Source: CADEED01 sp043747835 (GTDB lineage: Bacteria > Pseudomonadota > Gammaproteobacteria > Steroidobacterales > Steroidobacteraceae). From it: 64,000 nt of DNA. The position numbers and the translations under genes are program-made. The notes beneath the pieces were generated by a model. That model was not told where the DNA came from. It made no database searches and saw only the letters and a list, made by a program, of their open reading frames with translations. Below, in pieces: positions 9,820-19,098 of the stretch (the first letter of the stretch is position 1; each line of letters starts with the position of its first letter). The stretch lies in NCBI GenBank assembly GCA_043747835.1, contig JAYTOK010000025.1:62001-126000 (forward strand), given 5' to 3'.

Positions 9820-11334
9820 ATGCAGAACTCGCCGATCAAGTCGGTCGCGATCGTCGGAGGCGGCACCGCCGGCTGGAGTGCCGCTGCGTGTCTCGCGAAG
9901 TTCCTCGCGAAGCGACAGACGTCGATCACGCTCGTGGATTCTTCCGCCATCGGCACGGTCGGCGTCGGGGAGGCGAGCGTCCCTAACATCCACAACTTCA
10001 ATGCCTATCTCGGGCTCGACGAACTCGACTTCATCGAGAGCACGCAGGGAAGCTTCAAGCTCGGAATCCGTTTCGACGATTGGCGGGAGCGTGGCGCGTC
10101 CTTCTTCCATCCCTTCGGCCGCTACGGCGTCGGGTTCGAAGGGATGGACTTCCATCAATGCCTCGCCAGGGCGCGAGAGATGGGAAAGAGCGCGTCGCTC
10201 GAAGACTTCTCGTTGCCCATCGCGCTGGCACGAGCCGAACGCTTCGCTCAGCCCGTCAATGACCCGAAAGCGCCGCTCACCGACTACGGCTACGCATTTC
10301 ATTTCGACGCCGGTCTCTACGCGCGCCGCCTAAAGCGCTACGCGCTCGAGCGCGGCGTGACGCACCTCGATCGCCGCATCGCCGACGTGACGCTCGACGA
10401 CCGCGGAAACATCGGCTCGCTGCGGTTCGACGATGGCTCGACGCTCCAGGCGGATCTCTACATCGACTGTTCCGGGTTTCGCGCGCTGTTGATCGAGGGC
10501 GCGCTCGAGACCGGCTACGAGAGCTGGAAGCAATGGCTGCCCTGCGATTCCGCGGTCGCCCTCCCCTGTCCCCGCGCTGCCGGTTCGTTGAGCCCCTACA
10601 CCGTCGCCACGGCGCGCGACGCCGGCTGGACGTGGCGAATCCCGCTGCAACACCGCGTCGGCAACGGTTACGTATTCGCGCGCGACTTCCTGTCAGACGA
10701 CGAGGCCGCCAAGGTGCTCGTCGCGCAGATGCCCGCGTCACCCGCCGCTCCGCCTAACTTCCAGCGCTTCACGGCCGGCATGCGCAAGCGATTCTGGAAT
10801 CGCAACTGCGTGGCGCTCGGACTCGCCGGTGGATTCATCGAACCGCTGGAGTCGACGAGCATCAACCTCGTTCATCGGGGTCTGTCGCTTCTCATGGACT
10901 ACTGGCCCGCTCGCGAGATCGATCCCCGCCGCGCCGACGCCGCGAACCGTCACTTCGCGCTCGAGCAGCAGCACATCCGCGACTTCATCATCCTGCACTA
11001 CAAACTCAGCGGCCGGCGTGACACCGCGTTCTGGCGACACGTCTCCGCGATGGATGTCCCGGATTCGCTGCAGCATCGAATCGACACCTTCAGGAGCTGC
11101 GGAGTTCTCCTGCAGTTCGACGCGGAATCCTTCAAACCCGAAAGCTGGCTCACGATGTTCAATGGATTCGGAGTCGCGCAGGAATCGGTCGATTCGCGCG
11201 TCGACGACATCGAAGTGCCGCGCATGTTCGGCGCACTTGACGTCATCCGCAATTCCGTGACACACGCCGCCGCGCAGGCGATGCCGCACGAGAATTTCGT
11301 CGCCAAGTTCTGCCCGGCACCGCGAGACGGCTGA
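9820..11334 (+). CDS. Flavin-dependent halogenase, tryptophan-halogenase family (copy 1)
   Basis: A 504-residue FADH2-dependent halogenase homologue. GGGTAGW (residues 13-19) binds FAD; GVGEASVP follows; Lys79 in GSFKLGIRF matches the catalytic lysine of PrnA; IDCSGFR lies near 215; GWTWRIP (about 268-274) is the WxWxIP motif that separates halogenases from monooxygenases; FIEPLESTS carries Glu343, matching PrnA Glu346. All key residues are therefore kept. Family members chlorinate or brominate indoles and other aromatics, but relatives beside TBDRs have no proven substrate. The stop overlaps the next ATG by one base (TGATG), indicating coupling with the JmjC-like protein. No flavin reductase gene is in the window. 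Confidence 0.9.
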   Translation: MQNSPIKSVAIVGGGTAGWSAAACLAKFLAKRQTSITLVDSSAIGTVGVGEASVPNIHNFNAYLGLDELDFIESTQGSFKLGIRFDDWRERGASFFHPFGRYGVGFEGMDFHQCLARAREMGKSASLEDFSLPIALARAERFAQPVNDPKAPLTDYGYAFHFDAGLYARRLKRYALERGVTHLDRRIADVTLDDRGNIGSLRFDDGSTLQADLYIDCSGFRALLIEGALETGYESWKQWLPCDSAVALPCPRAAGSLSPYTVATARDAGWTWRIPLQHRVGNGYVFARDFLSDDEAAKVLVAQMPASPAAPPNFQRFTAGMRKRFWNRNCVALGLAGGFIEPLESTSINLVHRGLSLLMDYWPAREIDPRRADAANRHFALEQQHIRDFIILHYKLSGRRDTAFWRHVSAMDVPDSLQHRIDTFRSCGVLLQFDAESFKPESWLTMFNGFGVAQESVDSRVDDIEVPRMFGALDVIRNSVTHAAAQAMPHENFVAKFCPAPRDG

Positions 11335-12341
11335 TGCTTTCCCCGGAGCCGATCGAATCCGCCATCGTCGCGAGCCGCGAGCAGTTCGACGCAGAAATCC
11401 TGGCGGCCGGCGAGCCGAAAGTCCTGCGCGGTTTCGCCGCCAGCTTCCCTATCGTACAGGCGGCCGCCCGATCGGACGCCGCAATCGTCGACTATCTACG
11501 CAAGCACCACAACGGCTCCGCGTTGCCGCTGATGATCGGCCCGCCGGACATCGGCGGGCGACTCTTCTATGGAGAAGACTTTCAGCGGCTCAACTTCCAG
11601 TCGCGCGAGTTGCCTCTCGCCGAGGCCTTGCACGCAATCCTGGCGTCGGCGTCGCAAGAAAGGCCGGCGACGATCTACATCGGCTCCGCTTCGACGGCAA
11701 AGCACTGGCCTGACCTCGCGCAAGCGAACCCGAACCCGCTGCTGCCGAACGTCGTACCGAATCTGTGGATCGGCAATCGCGCGATCGTGGGTCCGCACAA
11801 CGACTTTCCCGACAACCTCGCCTGCGTGATTGCCGGGCGCCGGCGCTTTCGGGTTTTCCCGCCCGAACAGTTCGCGAACCTCTACATCGGCCCGCTGGAG
11901 CTCAACCCCGCAGGCAGGCCGGTGAGTTTCGTGTCGGTGACGGAGCCCGACCTCGATCGTTATCCGCGATATGAGATCGCGCTCGCGGCATCCCGCGAAG
12001 CGGAACTCGAGCCGGGGGACGCCATCTATCTTCCCTCGCAGTGGTGGCACAGCGTTGAATCGCTCGCGCCTTTCAACGTACTCCTGAACTACTGGTGGAA
12101 TGCGCCGGGCGTCAATCCACGGCTCGTCGAATCCGCGCTGCTGCACTCGATCCTGGCGATGGGCCCTCTCAGCGACCGGCAGCGTGCGGCGTGGAAGGCC
12201 GTCTTCGATCACCTGGTTTTCCGCGTGGACGGCGATCCGGTCGCGCACATACCGCCGCAGATCCGCGGGGCGCTGGGCACTCTCACTCCCGATTTGCGCG
12301 ACCGCATACACACGACGATCCGCCACTCGCTGCTCGATTGA
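11334..12341 (+). CDS. JmjC/cupin-8-like Fe(II) oxygenase-fold protein
   Basis: A 335-residue protein of the cupin-like (Cupin_8/JmjC) superfamily, whose members hydroxylate proteins or small molecules with Fe(II) and 2-oxoglutarate. The iron facial triad is visible: His155 and Asp157 in VGPHNDFPDN, and His239 in LPSQWWHSVES. LACVIAGRRRFRVFPPEQ between them is the usual beta-strand with a basic residue for 2-oxoglutarate. It is translationally coupled to halogenase 1 (one-base overlap) and ends 3 bp before the convergent DUF6445-like gene. Such proteins often sit near TBDR and halogenase genes; the substrate is unknown. Confidence 0.85.
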   Translation: MLSPEPIESAIVASREQFDAEILAAGEPKVLRGFAASFPIVQAAARSDAAIVDYLRKHHNGSALPLMIGPPDIGGRLFYGEDFQRLNFQSRELPLAEALHAILASASQERPATIYIGSASTAKHWPDLAQANPNPLLPNVVPNLWIGNRAIVGPHNDFPDNLACVIAGRRRFRVFPPEQFANLYIGPLELNPAGRPVSFVSVTEPDLDRYPRYEIALAASREAELEPGDAIYLPSQWWHSVESLAPFNVLLNYWWNAPGVNPRLVESALLHSILAMGPLSDRQRAAWKAVFDHLVFRVDGDPVAHIPPQIRGALGTLTPDLRDRIHTTIRHSLLD

Positions 12342-12344
12342 ACG

Positions 12345-13034
12345 TCAGGCGCGCAGAAATCCGAAGCCATTGATGGTGAGCCGGCCCTGTCGCGGATCTT
12401 CGATCAGCGGCAATGCCGCGGGAATGTCGCCGGAGTGCAGCAGGTTGCCGCGATAGATCACGAGCCGGTTGTACGCCGCCGCGACACTGTGTACTTGCTC
12501 GAACACCTCCGTGTCGCCGTTCATGTACGCAGCCGCCGGCTGCGATGCTCGCAGTTCGCGCTCCACTGCCGAGCGATAAATCATGAGGCGCTCCGGAGTG
12601 ACGCTCTCGAAGCCCGTCGATCGATGGCGGTAGAAGGACGTGCCGCCGAAGTGCGGAGCGCACAGGTAGTGCAAAAAAGCGAAACGCCGCGGTTCCGGTC
12701 CGTCGAAATGAGGGATGCGCTGCGCATGTCTCAAGGCGCTCGCGGGCGCGGTCACCATCGAGAACGCGCACAGCTCGAGGTCTTCTTCCGGAGGCGTCCC
12801 GAAAACCCGCTCGACCTCTGGCCCGACCGCCTTCAACAACATTTGCACGTATTCCGCCGGCGCTGGCGCACGCACGCCGGGATACAGCGGACCGACGTCG
12901 ATGTAGTGCGCCTGCGCCGCACATTCCACCAGTAGTTCGGGATTCGCGAAAAAATCGTCGATGCAAAGGATCGGGGATCGCTCCGCACCGATCGCCGTCG
13001 AGACCGCGCGGTGTGTCGCGTTGGCCGCGAACAC
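12345..13034 (-). CDS. DUF6445-like Fe(II)-oxygenase-fold protein
   Basis: A 229-residue protein that I assign to the DUF6445 family by its motifs. It carries an HxD pair, His109 and Asp111 in QRIPHFDGPE, and a distal His200 in YRGNLLHSGDI, arranged as in 2-oxoglutarate/Fe(II) dioxygenases; a conserved FLHYLCAPHFGGTSFYRH segment lies between. The start is a GTG whose G is shared with the stop of halogenase 2 (TAGTG), so it is probably translated by coupling. It thus mirrors the halogenase 1-JmjC pair that converges on it. The substrate is unknown. Confidence 0.75.
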   Translation of the reverse strand: MFAANATHRAVSTAIGAERSPILCIDDFFANPELLVECAAQAHYIDVGPLYPGVRAPAPAEYVQMLLKAVGPEVERVFGTPPEEDLELCAFSMVTAPASALRHAQRIPHFDGPEPRRFAFLHYLCAPHFGGTSFYRHRSTGFESVTPERLMIYRSAVERELRASQPAAAYMNGDTEVFEQVHSVAAAYNRLVIYRGNLLHSGDIPAALPLIEDPRQGRLTINGFGFLRA

Positions 13035-14581
13035 TATCTGCTGGTGCCCGTCGCCGCGAGCGACGTCATGGCCTCACTCTCGCAGTTGGCCTTGATGAAC
13101 GCGGCATGAGTTGGCGCCCCCGCCACGGCGCTGTCGATCGCCGCTGCGATGGCGGCCAGCTCTTTTTCGACTTCGCGCTCGGGCAGGTCGTCGACGGCAG
13201 GGTGGTAATACTCGGGCACGATTCCGAAGCCGGCAAACATCGCGAGCCACGAGCTCTCGCGGAAGAAGTCCGTCATCTCCACCCGTACGCGGCCGGTGGC
13301 GCGGAACGATTCGATCGTGGAGGCGAGGCTGTCGGGAATCGGCATGTCCCGGCACTCGTCCCAAAACGGCTCGCCGACTCGGCGATTCAGCTTGTAGTGC
13401 AGGATGATGAAGTCACGGATGTGCTCCCAGTGTTCGCGCTGCCGGCGATTCACATCCTCCTGCAGCGAGAGATTGGGAACCGCTTGCGGAAAACTGCCGA
13501 TGAGCGCGCCGATTCCCTTTTGCACCAGGTAAATGCTGGTCGACTCGAGCGGTTCGAGAAAGCCGCTGGCGAGGCCGAGACTGAACACATTGCGATTCCA
13601 GATCTTGCGGCGCATGCCGGTCTTGAAGGGCAATAGCCGGGGCTCGGCGAGCGCCGGTCCTTCGACGCTGCCAGTCAGGATCTCGCGCGCGCGCTCCTCG
13701 CTCGAGTAGCGGCTGCAGTACACATAGCCATTTCCGACCCGGTGCTGAAGCGGAATCCGCCATCGCCAGCCCGCTTCAGACGCGACGGAGCGCGTGAAGG
13801 AAGGCGGCTCGAGCCGGCTCTCGCAGGGCATGGCGAGAGCACGATCGCAGGGCAGCCAGTGCGTCCAGTCGTCATACCCGGTCTGGAGTGCCTGCTCTGT
13901 CAGCAGTCCACGAAATCCGGAGCAGTCGATGAACAGGTCACCTTCCACACGCCCACCGCCCGCGAGCTCGACCGCCTCGACATTTCCGGTTTCGCCGTGA
14001 AGGCGCACGTCGGTGATCGTTCCCTCGATCCGGCGGACGCCATGCGTTTCCGCCCAACTCTTCAGATAACGCGCCACCAGGCTGGCGTCGAAGTGAAACG
14101 CATAGTTGAAAAAGAGAAACCCTTCGCCGCCCTGGCCCTGTTTGGGCAGCGCCAATTTTCCCGCGCTGGCGAGCTGCGATGACAGCACATACCGATCGAT
14201 GGGCAACGCCTTGCCCATTCGCTGCATCTTCACCCAGTAGTGCTGGAACGCCGTCCCAAGCAGCGGCACGCCGTGTTCCGAGAACGGGTGAAAGAATGTA
14301 GAGCCTTCACCGGCCCATCCCTCGAAGCCAATCGCAAGCTTGAAGGTGGCGCCCGTGCGCTTCACGAAATCGATTTCGTTGATGCGCAGTCGCTTCAGAA
14401 ACTCGCGCATCTGCGGGACGGTCGCCTCACCGACCCCGACAGTCCCGATGTCCGGCGACTCGATGAGCGTGATCTTCGTGTGCCGGTTGGGGCCGAATCG
14501 TTCGATGAGGGCGGCGGCCGCCATCCAGCCGGCGGTACCGCCGCCGACGATGACAACCGATTTCAGGCGATGGTCGGGCAT
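13034..14581 (-). CDS. Flavin-dependent halogenase, tryptophan-halogenase family (copy 2)
   Basis: A 515-residue homologue of PrnA-type halogenases. GGGTAGW is at 13-19 and GVGEATVP at about 49-56; the catalytic lysine is Lys81 in ATFKLAIGF; LFIDCSGFRGLL lies near 217-227; GWRWRIP is the WxWxIP motif; FLEPLESTS carries Glu346, the same number as in PrnA. The full catalytic set is present. It lies between the TBDR gene, from which a terminator hairpin separates it, and the coupled DUF6445-like gene. Together with copy 1 it forms two mirrored halogenase-oxygenase pairs. No substrate can be assigned from sequence. Confidence 0.9.
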   Translation of the reverse strand: MPDHRLKSVVIVGGGTAGWMAAAALIERFGPNRHTKITLIESPDIGTVGVGEATVPQMREFLKRLRINEIDFVKRTGATFKLAIGFEGWAGEGSTFFHPFSEHGVPLLGTAFQHYWVKMQRMGKALPIDRYVLSSQLASAGKLALPKQGQGGEGFLFFNYAFHFDASLVARYLKSWAETHGVRRIEGTITDVRLHGETGNVEAVELAGGGRVEGDLFIDCSGFRGLLTEQALQTGYDDWTHWLPCDRALAMPCESRLEPPSFTRSVASEAGWRWRIPLQHRVGNGYVYCSRYSSEERAREILTGSVEGPALAEPRLLPFKTGMRRKIWNRNVFSLGLASGFLEPLESTSIYLVQKGIGALIGSFPQAVPNLSLQEDVNRRQREHWEHIRDFIILHYKLNRRVGEPFWDECRDMPIPDSLASTIESFRATGRVRVEMTDFFRESSWLAMFAGFGIVPEYYHPAVDDLPEREVEKELAAIAAAIDSAVAGAPTHAAFIKANCESEAMTSLAATGTSR

Positions 14582-14603
14582 ATCTATCCGCTTCCCAAAA
14601 AGA

Positions 14604-14628
14604 GACGGGGCAGCATAGCTGCCCCGTC
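14604..14628 (-). terminator. Intrinsic terminator after the TBDR gene
   Basis: GACGGGGCAGC and GCTGCCCCGTC form a perfect 11-bp stem with a 3-base loop. On the minus strand it is followed by TCTCTTTTTGGG, so it fits a Rho-independent terminator for the TBDR transcript. It lies 31 bp after the TBDR stop and 23 bp before the halogenase 2 ATG. Confidence 0.75.
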
Positions 14629-14658
14629 GACTCGAGCGCCCGGGGGGGGTCTAACGAG

Positions 14659-17600
14659 TCAGAACTTCGCGCGAACGCCGGTGGTGACGACCCGCTCGAA
14701 CTGATTCCAGTTCGTATGGTTACCGCCCCACTGCACGTAGTTGCGCGGCGCCTCCTCCGTCAGATTCGATCCCTGCAGGAACACCTGGATCATGTCGTTC
14801 ACGTCGAACGAGACGCCCGCGTCGATGTACAGCGTCGACTCCTGGAACTGCGCGAGCCCGGCGTTCGGCGCAGAGAACGACCAGTGGCTCACGGCGCCCT
14901 GATACTGCTCGCCCAGGTAGTTGGCAGCGATGCGCGCCTGGAACCGGCTGTCCTGGTAGAAGAGCACCAGGTTGACCTGATCCTCGGCGGTGCCGTTGAA
15001 CGGTGCTTCCGATCCGTCGGCCAGGATGATGGTGTCGCCCGTGGCCGCGTCCTTGCCTGCCTGGCTCGGTGTGTAGGTGTAGTTGATGTTCGCGCCGGTA
15101 TTCTTCAGGAATCCCGGCAGGAAATCGAACGTCGCCTGGTAACCGAACTCGAAGCCGTAGTAGCTGGCGCCTTCGCCCTGAGCGATGTCGTTGGTCACCG
15201 CGCCGCGGCGCACGACGCCATCGGAATCGGGAGCCGTGGGATCGGTTCCCTGGCGGTTGTACGTATAGCTGTCGACCTTGGTGTCGAAGAAGCCGGCAAA
15301 CAAGATCGTGTTGTCGCGTGGATACCATTCCACGTTCACGCTGAACGTCTTCGATTCCCAGGGCTTCAACCGCGGATTGCCCAGGCGGTTGATGCTGCTC
15401 ACACGCTGGAAGGTTTCGCCAGCGTTGGTGTCTTCACCGTTGTAGTACGTGATCGGTCCGAGACCGAGATTCGCCAGCGGTTGCAGCGCCTGCGTCTGGT
15501 AGTAAGCACCCTTCACGCGCCAGTTGTTGCCGAAGTCGAAGTTGAGATTCGCGCTCGGCAACAGCTTGTCGCGCTCGGTGGACGTGAAGACATCGCCGAG
15601 ATCGAGATAAGCGCCGTGATTCGGGTCGACACCCGCGAGCACGCGCTGATCGAAACCGCCGAAGTTTGGCAACGTCGGATCGGTGAGGTTCTGGAAGACG
15701 GTGATTTCGGTGCGCACGAAGCGCGCGCCGACGTTGCCCGACATGCTCACGGCATCGCTCAACTCGAAGTTGTAGTTGAACTTCGCGTAGAGCGTGCTTT
15801 GCTTCTCTTCGACTCCAAACGTGCGATCCGGAGCGGCGATGTATTGCCCCTCGCCGTACAGCGCGTCGCGGAACCCTTCGGGGTTCTCGAGAGACTCGGT
15901 GTTGATGAACGGGAAGCCGGTCGTGAGACCGCCGACGTTGAAGTCGGAAACCGTGGTCACGTAAGGCGCGAGTGCCGTCGAATCGAGTCGGTAGAACGGC
16001 AGCGGATCGTAGTTGAAGCCCGCCGTGTTCTGACGCTGATTGATGCCGTAACCGATTTCCTGGTACTTCGCGAGCAGCCCGTTGAGCCCCGAGGGCGAGA
16101 AGTAGTCAGCCCGCTCTTCGTTCATCTCGCGTTCCGAGTACCGCACACCGAAGTCGAGGCCCAGGCTTTCGGTCATCTTGAACGTGCCGTCCGCCCGGAA
16201 CACATCCATGTCGGCCGACGTGAAATTCGATTCCAGCCAGCTCGAATGCAAACGCCACGCGGCCGGGCTTTGCGCGAGCGTTCGCAGCTGATCGCCAATG
16301 ACGTAATTCATCTGATCGCTGCCGAGGCTCTGTTGAATCTCGTAGGAGTTGGTCGTCGGGATGGAGTTCGGATTCAGGTTCGTGCAGGCCGCTCCAACCG
16401 TACGCACGACGCAACTCGTGTCCGTCTGCTGCGCAACCGTCATCGCCTTGGAATTTCGGTCCGCCTTGCCGTGGATCCAGCGTACCGATCCGTGGAAATC
16501 GTCCGTGCCGCCGAATCTCAGTTCCAGATTCGTGTTGACCGCATTCGTGTCGCGGAACGTGGACTGCACGCCGCCGCGCAAACCGTTCGTGAGACCGATG
16601 CCGCTGCGCACGATGTCCGGCGAGAAGGTTACGCCTCCGTCGCCACGCGTGATCAGACCGTCGGTTTCGATCACGTCGAGGATGGAGGGATCGCCCGTGG
16701 CCGCGGTGTACGAGCCCCAGATGTTGCGGCCGCCGAAGTTGCCGTTCACGAACAACTGCTGGCCGTGCTGGTGCTCGTCCATGTCGTTGTAGAAGACGTC
16801 GGCGATGAGCTCGAATCGATCCGATAGCTGCGCGTTGAAGTTGTACGCGAGGCCGAGCCGTTCGCGATCGAACTGGCGCGAGTTGACGAACGAATTCCAG
16901 CCGTTCGGGACGACGTAGCCTTCGCCCGTGGTCGCCGGCGGACCTGCCGTGCCCATGCCATTGCCGTTCAGGTCGCCGGGGGCGATCCACGACGAGAATT
17001 CGTCGGTCCAGTCGAACTCGGTCTGCTGGAAGGAGCTGGCGGAAATGCTGTCACTGTACGAGGCCGCGAGCGACATCGCGACGCGGTCACTCCACTTGAA
17101 TCCGGCGACGCCTTCAACCTTCGCGTCGGTGCCGCCGACGATGCTGCCCCAGCCCGCCTGGGCCGAACCCGACAATGTGAAGCCGTCTTTCATCTTCAAC
17201 GCGCGGATCGACTGCAGGTCGAGAAGGCCGCCGAGGCCACCGTCGGTCAAGCCGGCGTGCTGCGATTTGTAAACATTGACGCCGGTGATGAGGCTGGCGG
17301 GAATGTCTTCGAAGCTGACCGTGCTGTCGAGAATGTTCTCGGCCGTGAGGAAGCGTTCGCCGTTCATGGTCGCCATGACCTGCGGGGCGCCGCGAATCGA
17401 CACGAAGGATCCTTCGCCCGCATCGCGCGAGATCTGGACTCCAGTCACGCGTTGCAGCGCATCCGTGATGGTGACGTCAGGCAGTTTGCCGATGTCTTCC
17501 ATGACGATCGAATCGACGATTTCCGCCGAGTTGCGCTTGATGTCGATGGCCGCTTCCTGCGCACCACGCACACCACGAACGACGATTTCCTCGAGCGTGT

Positions 17601-17724
17601 CCGCGGTTTCGGCCTGCTCCTGCGCATGCACTGGCAGTGCAATGGCGAGCAGATCGAGAGAAATCGCGGTGACCAACGCATTGCGAACAGCGCGACGAGA
17701 ACGCTTTACCTGACGGTGCGACAT
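14659..17724 (-). CDS. TonB-dependent receptor, Xanthomonas/Caulobacter type (TIGR01782-like)
   Basis: A 1021-residue outer-membrane receptor that would take up a large nutrient using TonB energy. A signal peptide (about residues 1-35, ending PVHAQEQ) precedes the TonB box-like EEIVVRGVRGAQEAA. The plug domain has DIGKLPDVTITDALQRVTGV and SIRGAPQVMATMNGERF. The long C-terminal barrel ends in GVRAKF, with the terminal Phe usual for outer-membrane proteins. The ATG at 17724 is chosen over an open extension to 17796 because it gives a clean signal peptide and has a GGGGGG stretch 5 bases upstream. Neighbours (halogenases, sugar kinase, glycosidases) make a saccharide the likely substrate. A dyad site lies 120 bp upstream. 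Confidence 0.93.
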   Translation of the reverse strand: MSHRQVKRSRRAVRNALVTAISLDLLAIALPVHAQEQAETADTLEEIVVRGVRGAQEAAIDIKRNSAEIVDSIVMEDIGKLPDVTITDALQRVTGVQISRDAGEGSFVSIRGAPQVMATMNGERFLTAENILDSTVSFEDIPASLITGVNVYKSQHAGLTDGGLGGLLDLQSIRALKMKDGFTLSGSAQAGWGSIVGGTDAKVEGVAGFKWSDRVAMSLAASYSDSISASSFQQTEFDWTDEFSSWIAPGDLNGNGMGTAGPPATTGEGYVVPNGWNSFVNSRQFDRERLGLAYNFNAQLSDRFELIADVFYNDMDEHQHGQQLFVNGNFGGRNIWGSYTAATGDPSILDVIETDGLITRGDGGVTFSPDIVRSGIGLTNGLRGGVQSTFRDTNAVNTNLELRFGGTDDFHGSVRWIHGKADRNSKAMTVAQQTDTSCVVRTVGAACTNLNPNSIPTTNSYEIQQSLGSDQMNYVIGDQLRTLAQSPAAWRLHSSWLESNFTSADMDVFRADGTFKMTESLGLDFGVRYSEREMNEERADYFSPSGLNGLLAKYQEIGYGINQRQNTAGFNYDPLPFYRLDSTALAPYVTTVSDFNVGGLTTGFPFINTESLENPEGFRDALYGEGQYIAAPDRTFGVEEKQSTLYAKFNYNFELSDAVSMSGNVGARFVRTEITVFQNLTDPTLPNFGGFDQRVLAGVDPNHGAYLDLGDVFTSTERDKLLPSANLNFDFGNNWRVKGAYYQTQALQPLANLGLGPITYYNGEDTNAGETFQRVSSINRLGNPRLKPWESKTFSVNVEWYPRDNTILFAGFFDTKVDSYTYNRQGTDPTAPDSDGVVRRGAVTNDIAQGEGASYYGFEFGYQATFDFLPGFLKNTGANINYTYTPSQAGKDAATGDTIILADGSEAPFNGTAEDQVNLVLFYQDSRFQARIAANYLGEQYQGAVSHWSFSAPNAGLAQFQESTLYIDAGVSFDVNDMIQVFLQGSNLTEEAPRNYVQWGGNHTNWNQFERVVTTGVRAKF

Positions 17725-17843
17725 GAAAACCCCCCACTGACGAAAGAATCTCGCGGGTCGCGGCCAGTGCCGCAGTCGGTCGATCTCACCCGCCACTTTA
17801 TTGCTGCGGCCGATCTTGCGACGTGGGATTTCACCTTGTCAAT

Positions 17844-17868
17844 AAATACTTACATTTGCTTTCATTAA
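17844..17868. promoter_or_regulatory. Imperfect dyad operator candidate (glycan regulon), site 2
   Basis: The site ends in GCTTTCATTAA on the + strand and matches the site at 9774-9798 at 20 of 25 positions. It lies in the 221-bp gap between the TBDR start (17724, -) and the end of the AGE-family gene (17946, -), so it most likely acts on the TBDR promoter. TTGACA (17836-17841, read on -) lies next to it as a possible -35 element. Confidence 0.5.
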
Positions 17869-17945
17869 ACGAATCGGCCAAAGCGGCGCCCTGAAACCGT
17901 GAAATGCCACGATTCGTCAAATTCAAGCAGGGAGAATCGGAAGTT

Positions 17946-19088
17946 CTAGGGGAGTCTGGCGAGCGCGCCGAGTTCGGCGACGGCGACGACCAGGTGATAG
18001 AACGTGCTCGCGGGCGCGGGCTCGTCGACTAACTTCCCGTCCGCGGTGATGCGGTCGTACCAGAGTCCCGGGATCGGCGTTTCGAGATAGCGCCACAGCC
18101 CTTCGCACGCGGAAGCGGCAATCGCGACGTATCGACTTTCCCCCGTCATGCGCGCGGCGAGCGCCGCTGCCTTGAGTCGTTCCGTCTGCGGCCACAACCG
18201 CGCGCTCGCATCGTGAGGGGAATAATCGTCGAGCACCTGTTGCAGCGCGAGACCGTCGCGAACGCAATGCGCTTCCATGAGGTCGATCATCTTCAGCGCG
18301 ACCGCGCGCGCCTTCGGATGTTTTTCGCCGGCCCAGCGCAGTAACAACCATGCCCATTCGTACTGATGGCCCGGCTCGACGATTCGGCCGGGTACTCCCG
18401 GCGCGAGAGCCCACTGCTCGTCGAAGAATTCGTGCAGCAACCCATTGCGATCGAAGAAACGCGCGAGCGAGAACTCCGCGATTTCATCGGCGAGCGGCTT
18501 CCAGAGACTCGTCTCCGAAGAGACCTCGGCGCCCGCGAGCGCGGCTTCGAACAGATGCATGTGCGGATTCGATTCGAGCGGCAGCGACGTCGGCACACCG
18601 TTCTCGAAGCCGCCCGTCGGACGCTTCGTGAGTTTCAGCACGGTGTCCAGCAGGTCGCGCGCCTGTCGTTCGCGAACAGCGCGCCAGTCGCCGAGCGTCG
18701 CGCCGAGATTCAACGCGAGCAGTCCGAACGCGTGGTCGTAGGTGATCGCACGCTCTTCCGCGACCGTGCCGTCGGCATTGATCAGCGTGCGGAAGAGACC
18801 GTCGGGGCGTTGGAACTTTTCGTACCAGAACTTGAGACCGTGATCGACGAGGCCCGCGGCATCGCCGCGCCAGCCGAGCGACGGGCCCATCGCGAAGCAA
18901 TAGGCCTGACGCGGCGTGACGCGCGAGCGCCGCCTGTCGGGCAGCGGGTTGCCGTCCTGCCCTAGCCTCTCGAAGAAACCGCCCGCCGGGTCCACGCCCT
19001 TCGTGGACCACAGCGGATAGGCGGCGTCGAGCAGCCAGCTGCAGTAACGCCGGTGCAGATCGTTGATCTTCTCGCGCGCGTCGTCCAT
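17946..19088 (-). CDS. AGE-family sugar epimerase/isomerase (mannose isomerase-like)
   Basis: A 380-residue (alpha/alpha)6-barrel enzyme of the N-acylglucosamine 2-epimerase family, which includes mannose isomerases (mannose to fructose), GlcNAc 2-epimerases and cellobiose epimerases. Family motifs are RQAYCFAMGPSLGW, ITYDHAFGLLAL, LESNPHMHLFEA and VEPGHQYEWAWLL, which carry the conserved active-site histidines. The ATG at 19088 starts the barrel and lies 10 bp after the MFS stop; an in-frame extension upstream would overlap the MFS gene. It is the last gene of the operon ROK kinase, ROK regulator, MFS, AGE. A fructokinase-like partner favours mannose isomerase, but this is inference. Confidence 0.8.
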   Translation of the reverse strand: MDDAREKINDLHRRYCSWLLDAAYPLWSTKGVDPAGGFFERLGQDGNPLPDRRRSRVTPRQAYCFAMGPSLGWRGDAAGLVDHGLKFWYEKFQRPDGLFRTLINADGTVAEERAITYDHAFGLLALNLGATLGDWRAVRERQARDLLDTVLKLTKRPTGGFENGVPTSLPLESNPHMHLFEAALAGAEVSSETSLWKPLADEIAEFSLARFFDRNGLLHEFFDEQWALAPGVPGRIVEPGHQYEWAWLLLRWAGEKHPKARAVALKMIDLMEAHCVRDGLALQQVLDDYSPHDASARLWPQTERLKAAALAARMTGESRYVAIAASACEGLWRYLETPIPGLWYDRITADGKLVDEPAPASTFYHLVVAVAELGALARLP

Positions 19089-19098
19089 GACCGCGATA

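Noticed and set aside
14716..16827. A 703-codon open frame antisense to the first TBDR gene
   Set aside because: It mirrors the real gene; the protein is Arg/Val/Glu-rich with no family motifs, which is what the opposite strand of GC-rich coding DNA gives.
17725..17796. Upstream start for the first TBDR giving 1045 residues
   Set aside because: The added 24 residues would displace the signal peptide; the ATG at 17724 has a G-rich ribosome site.
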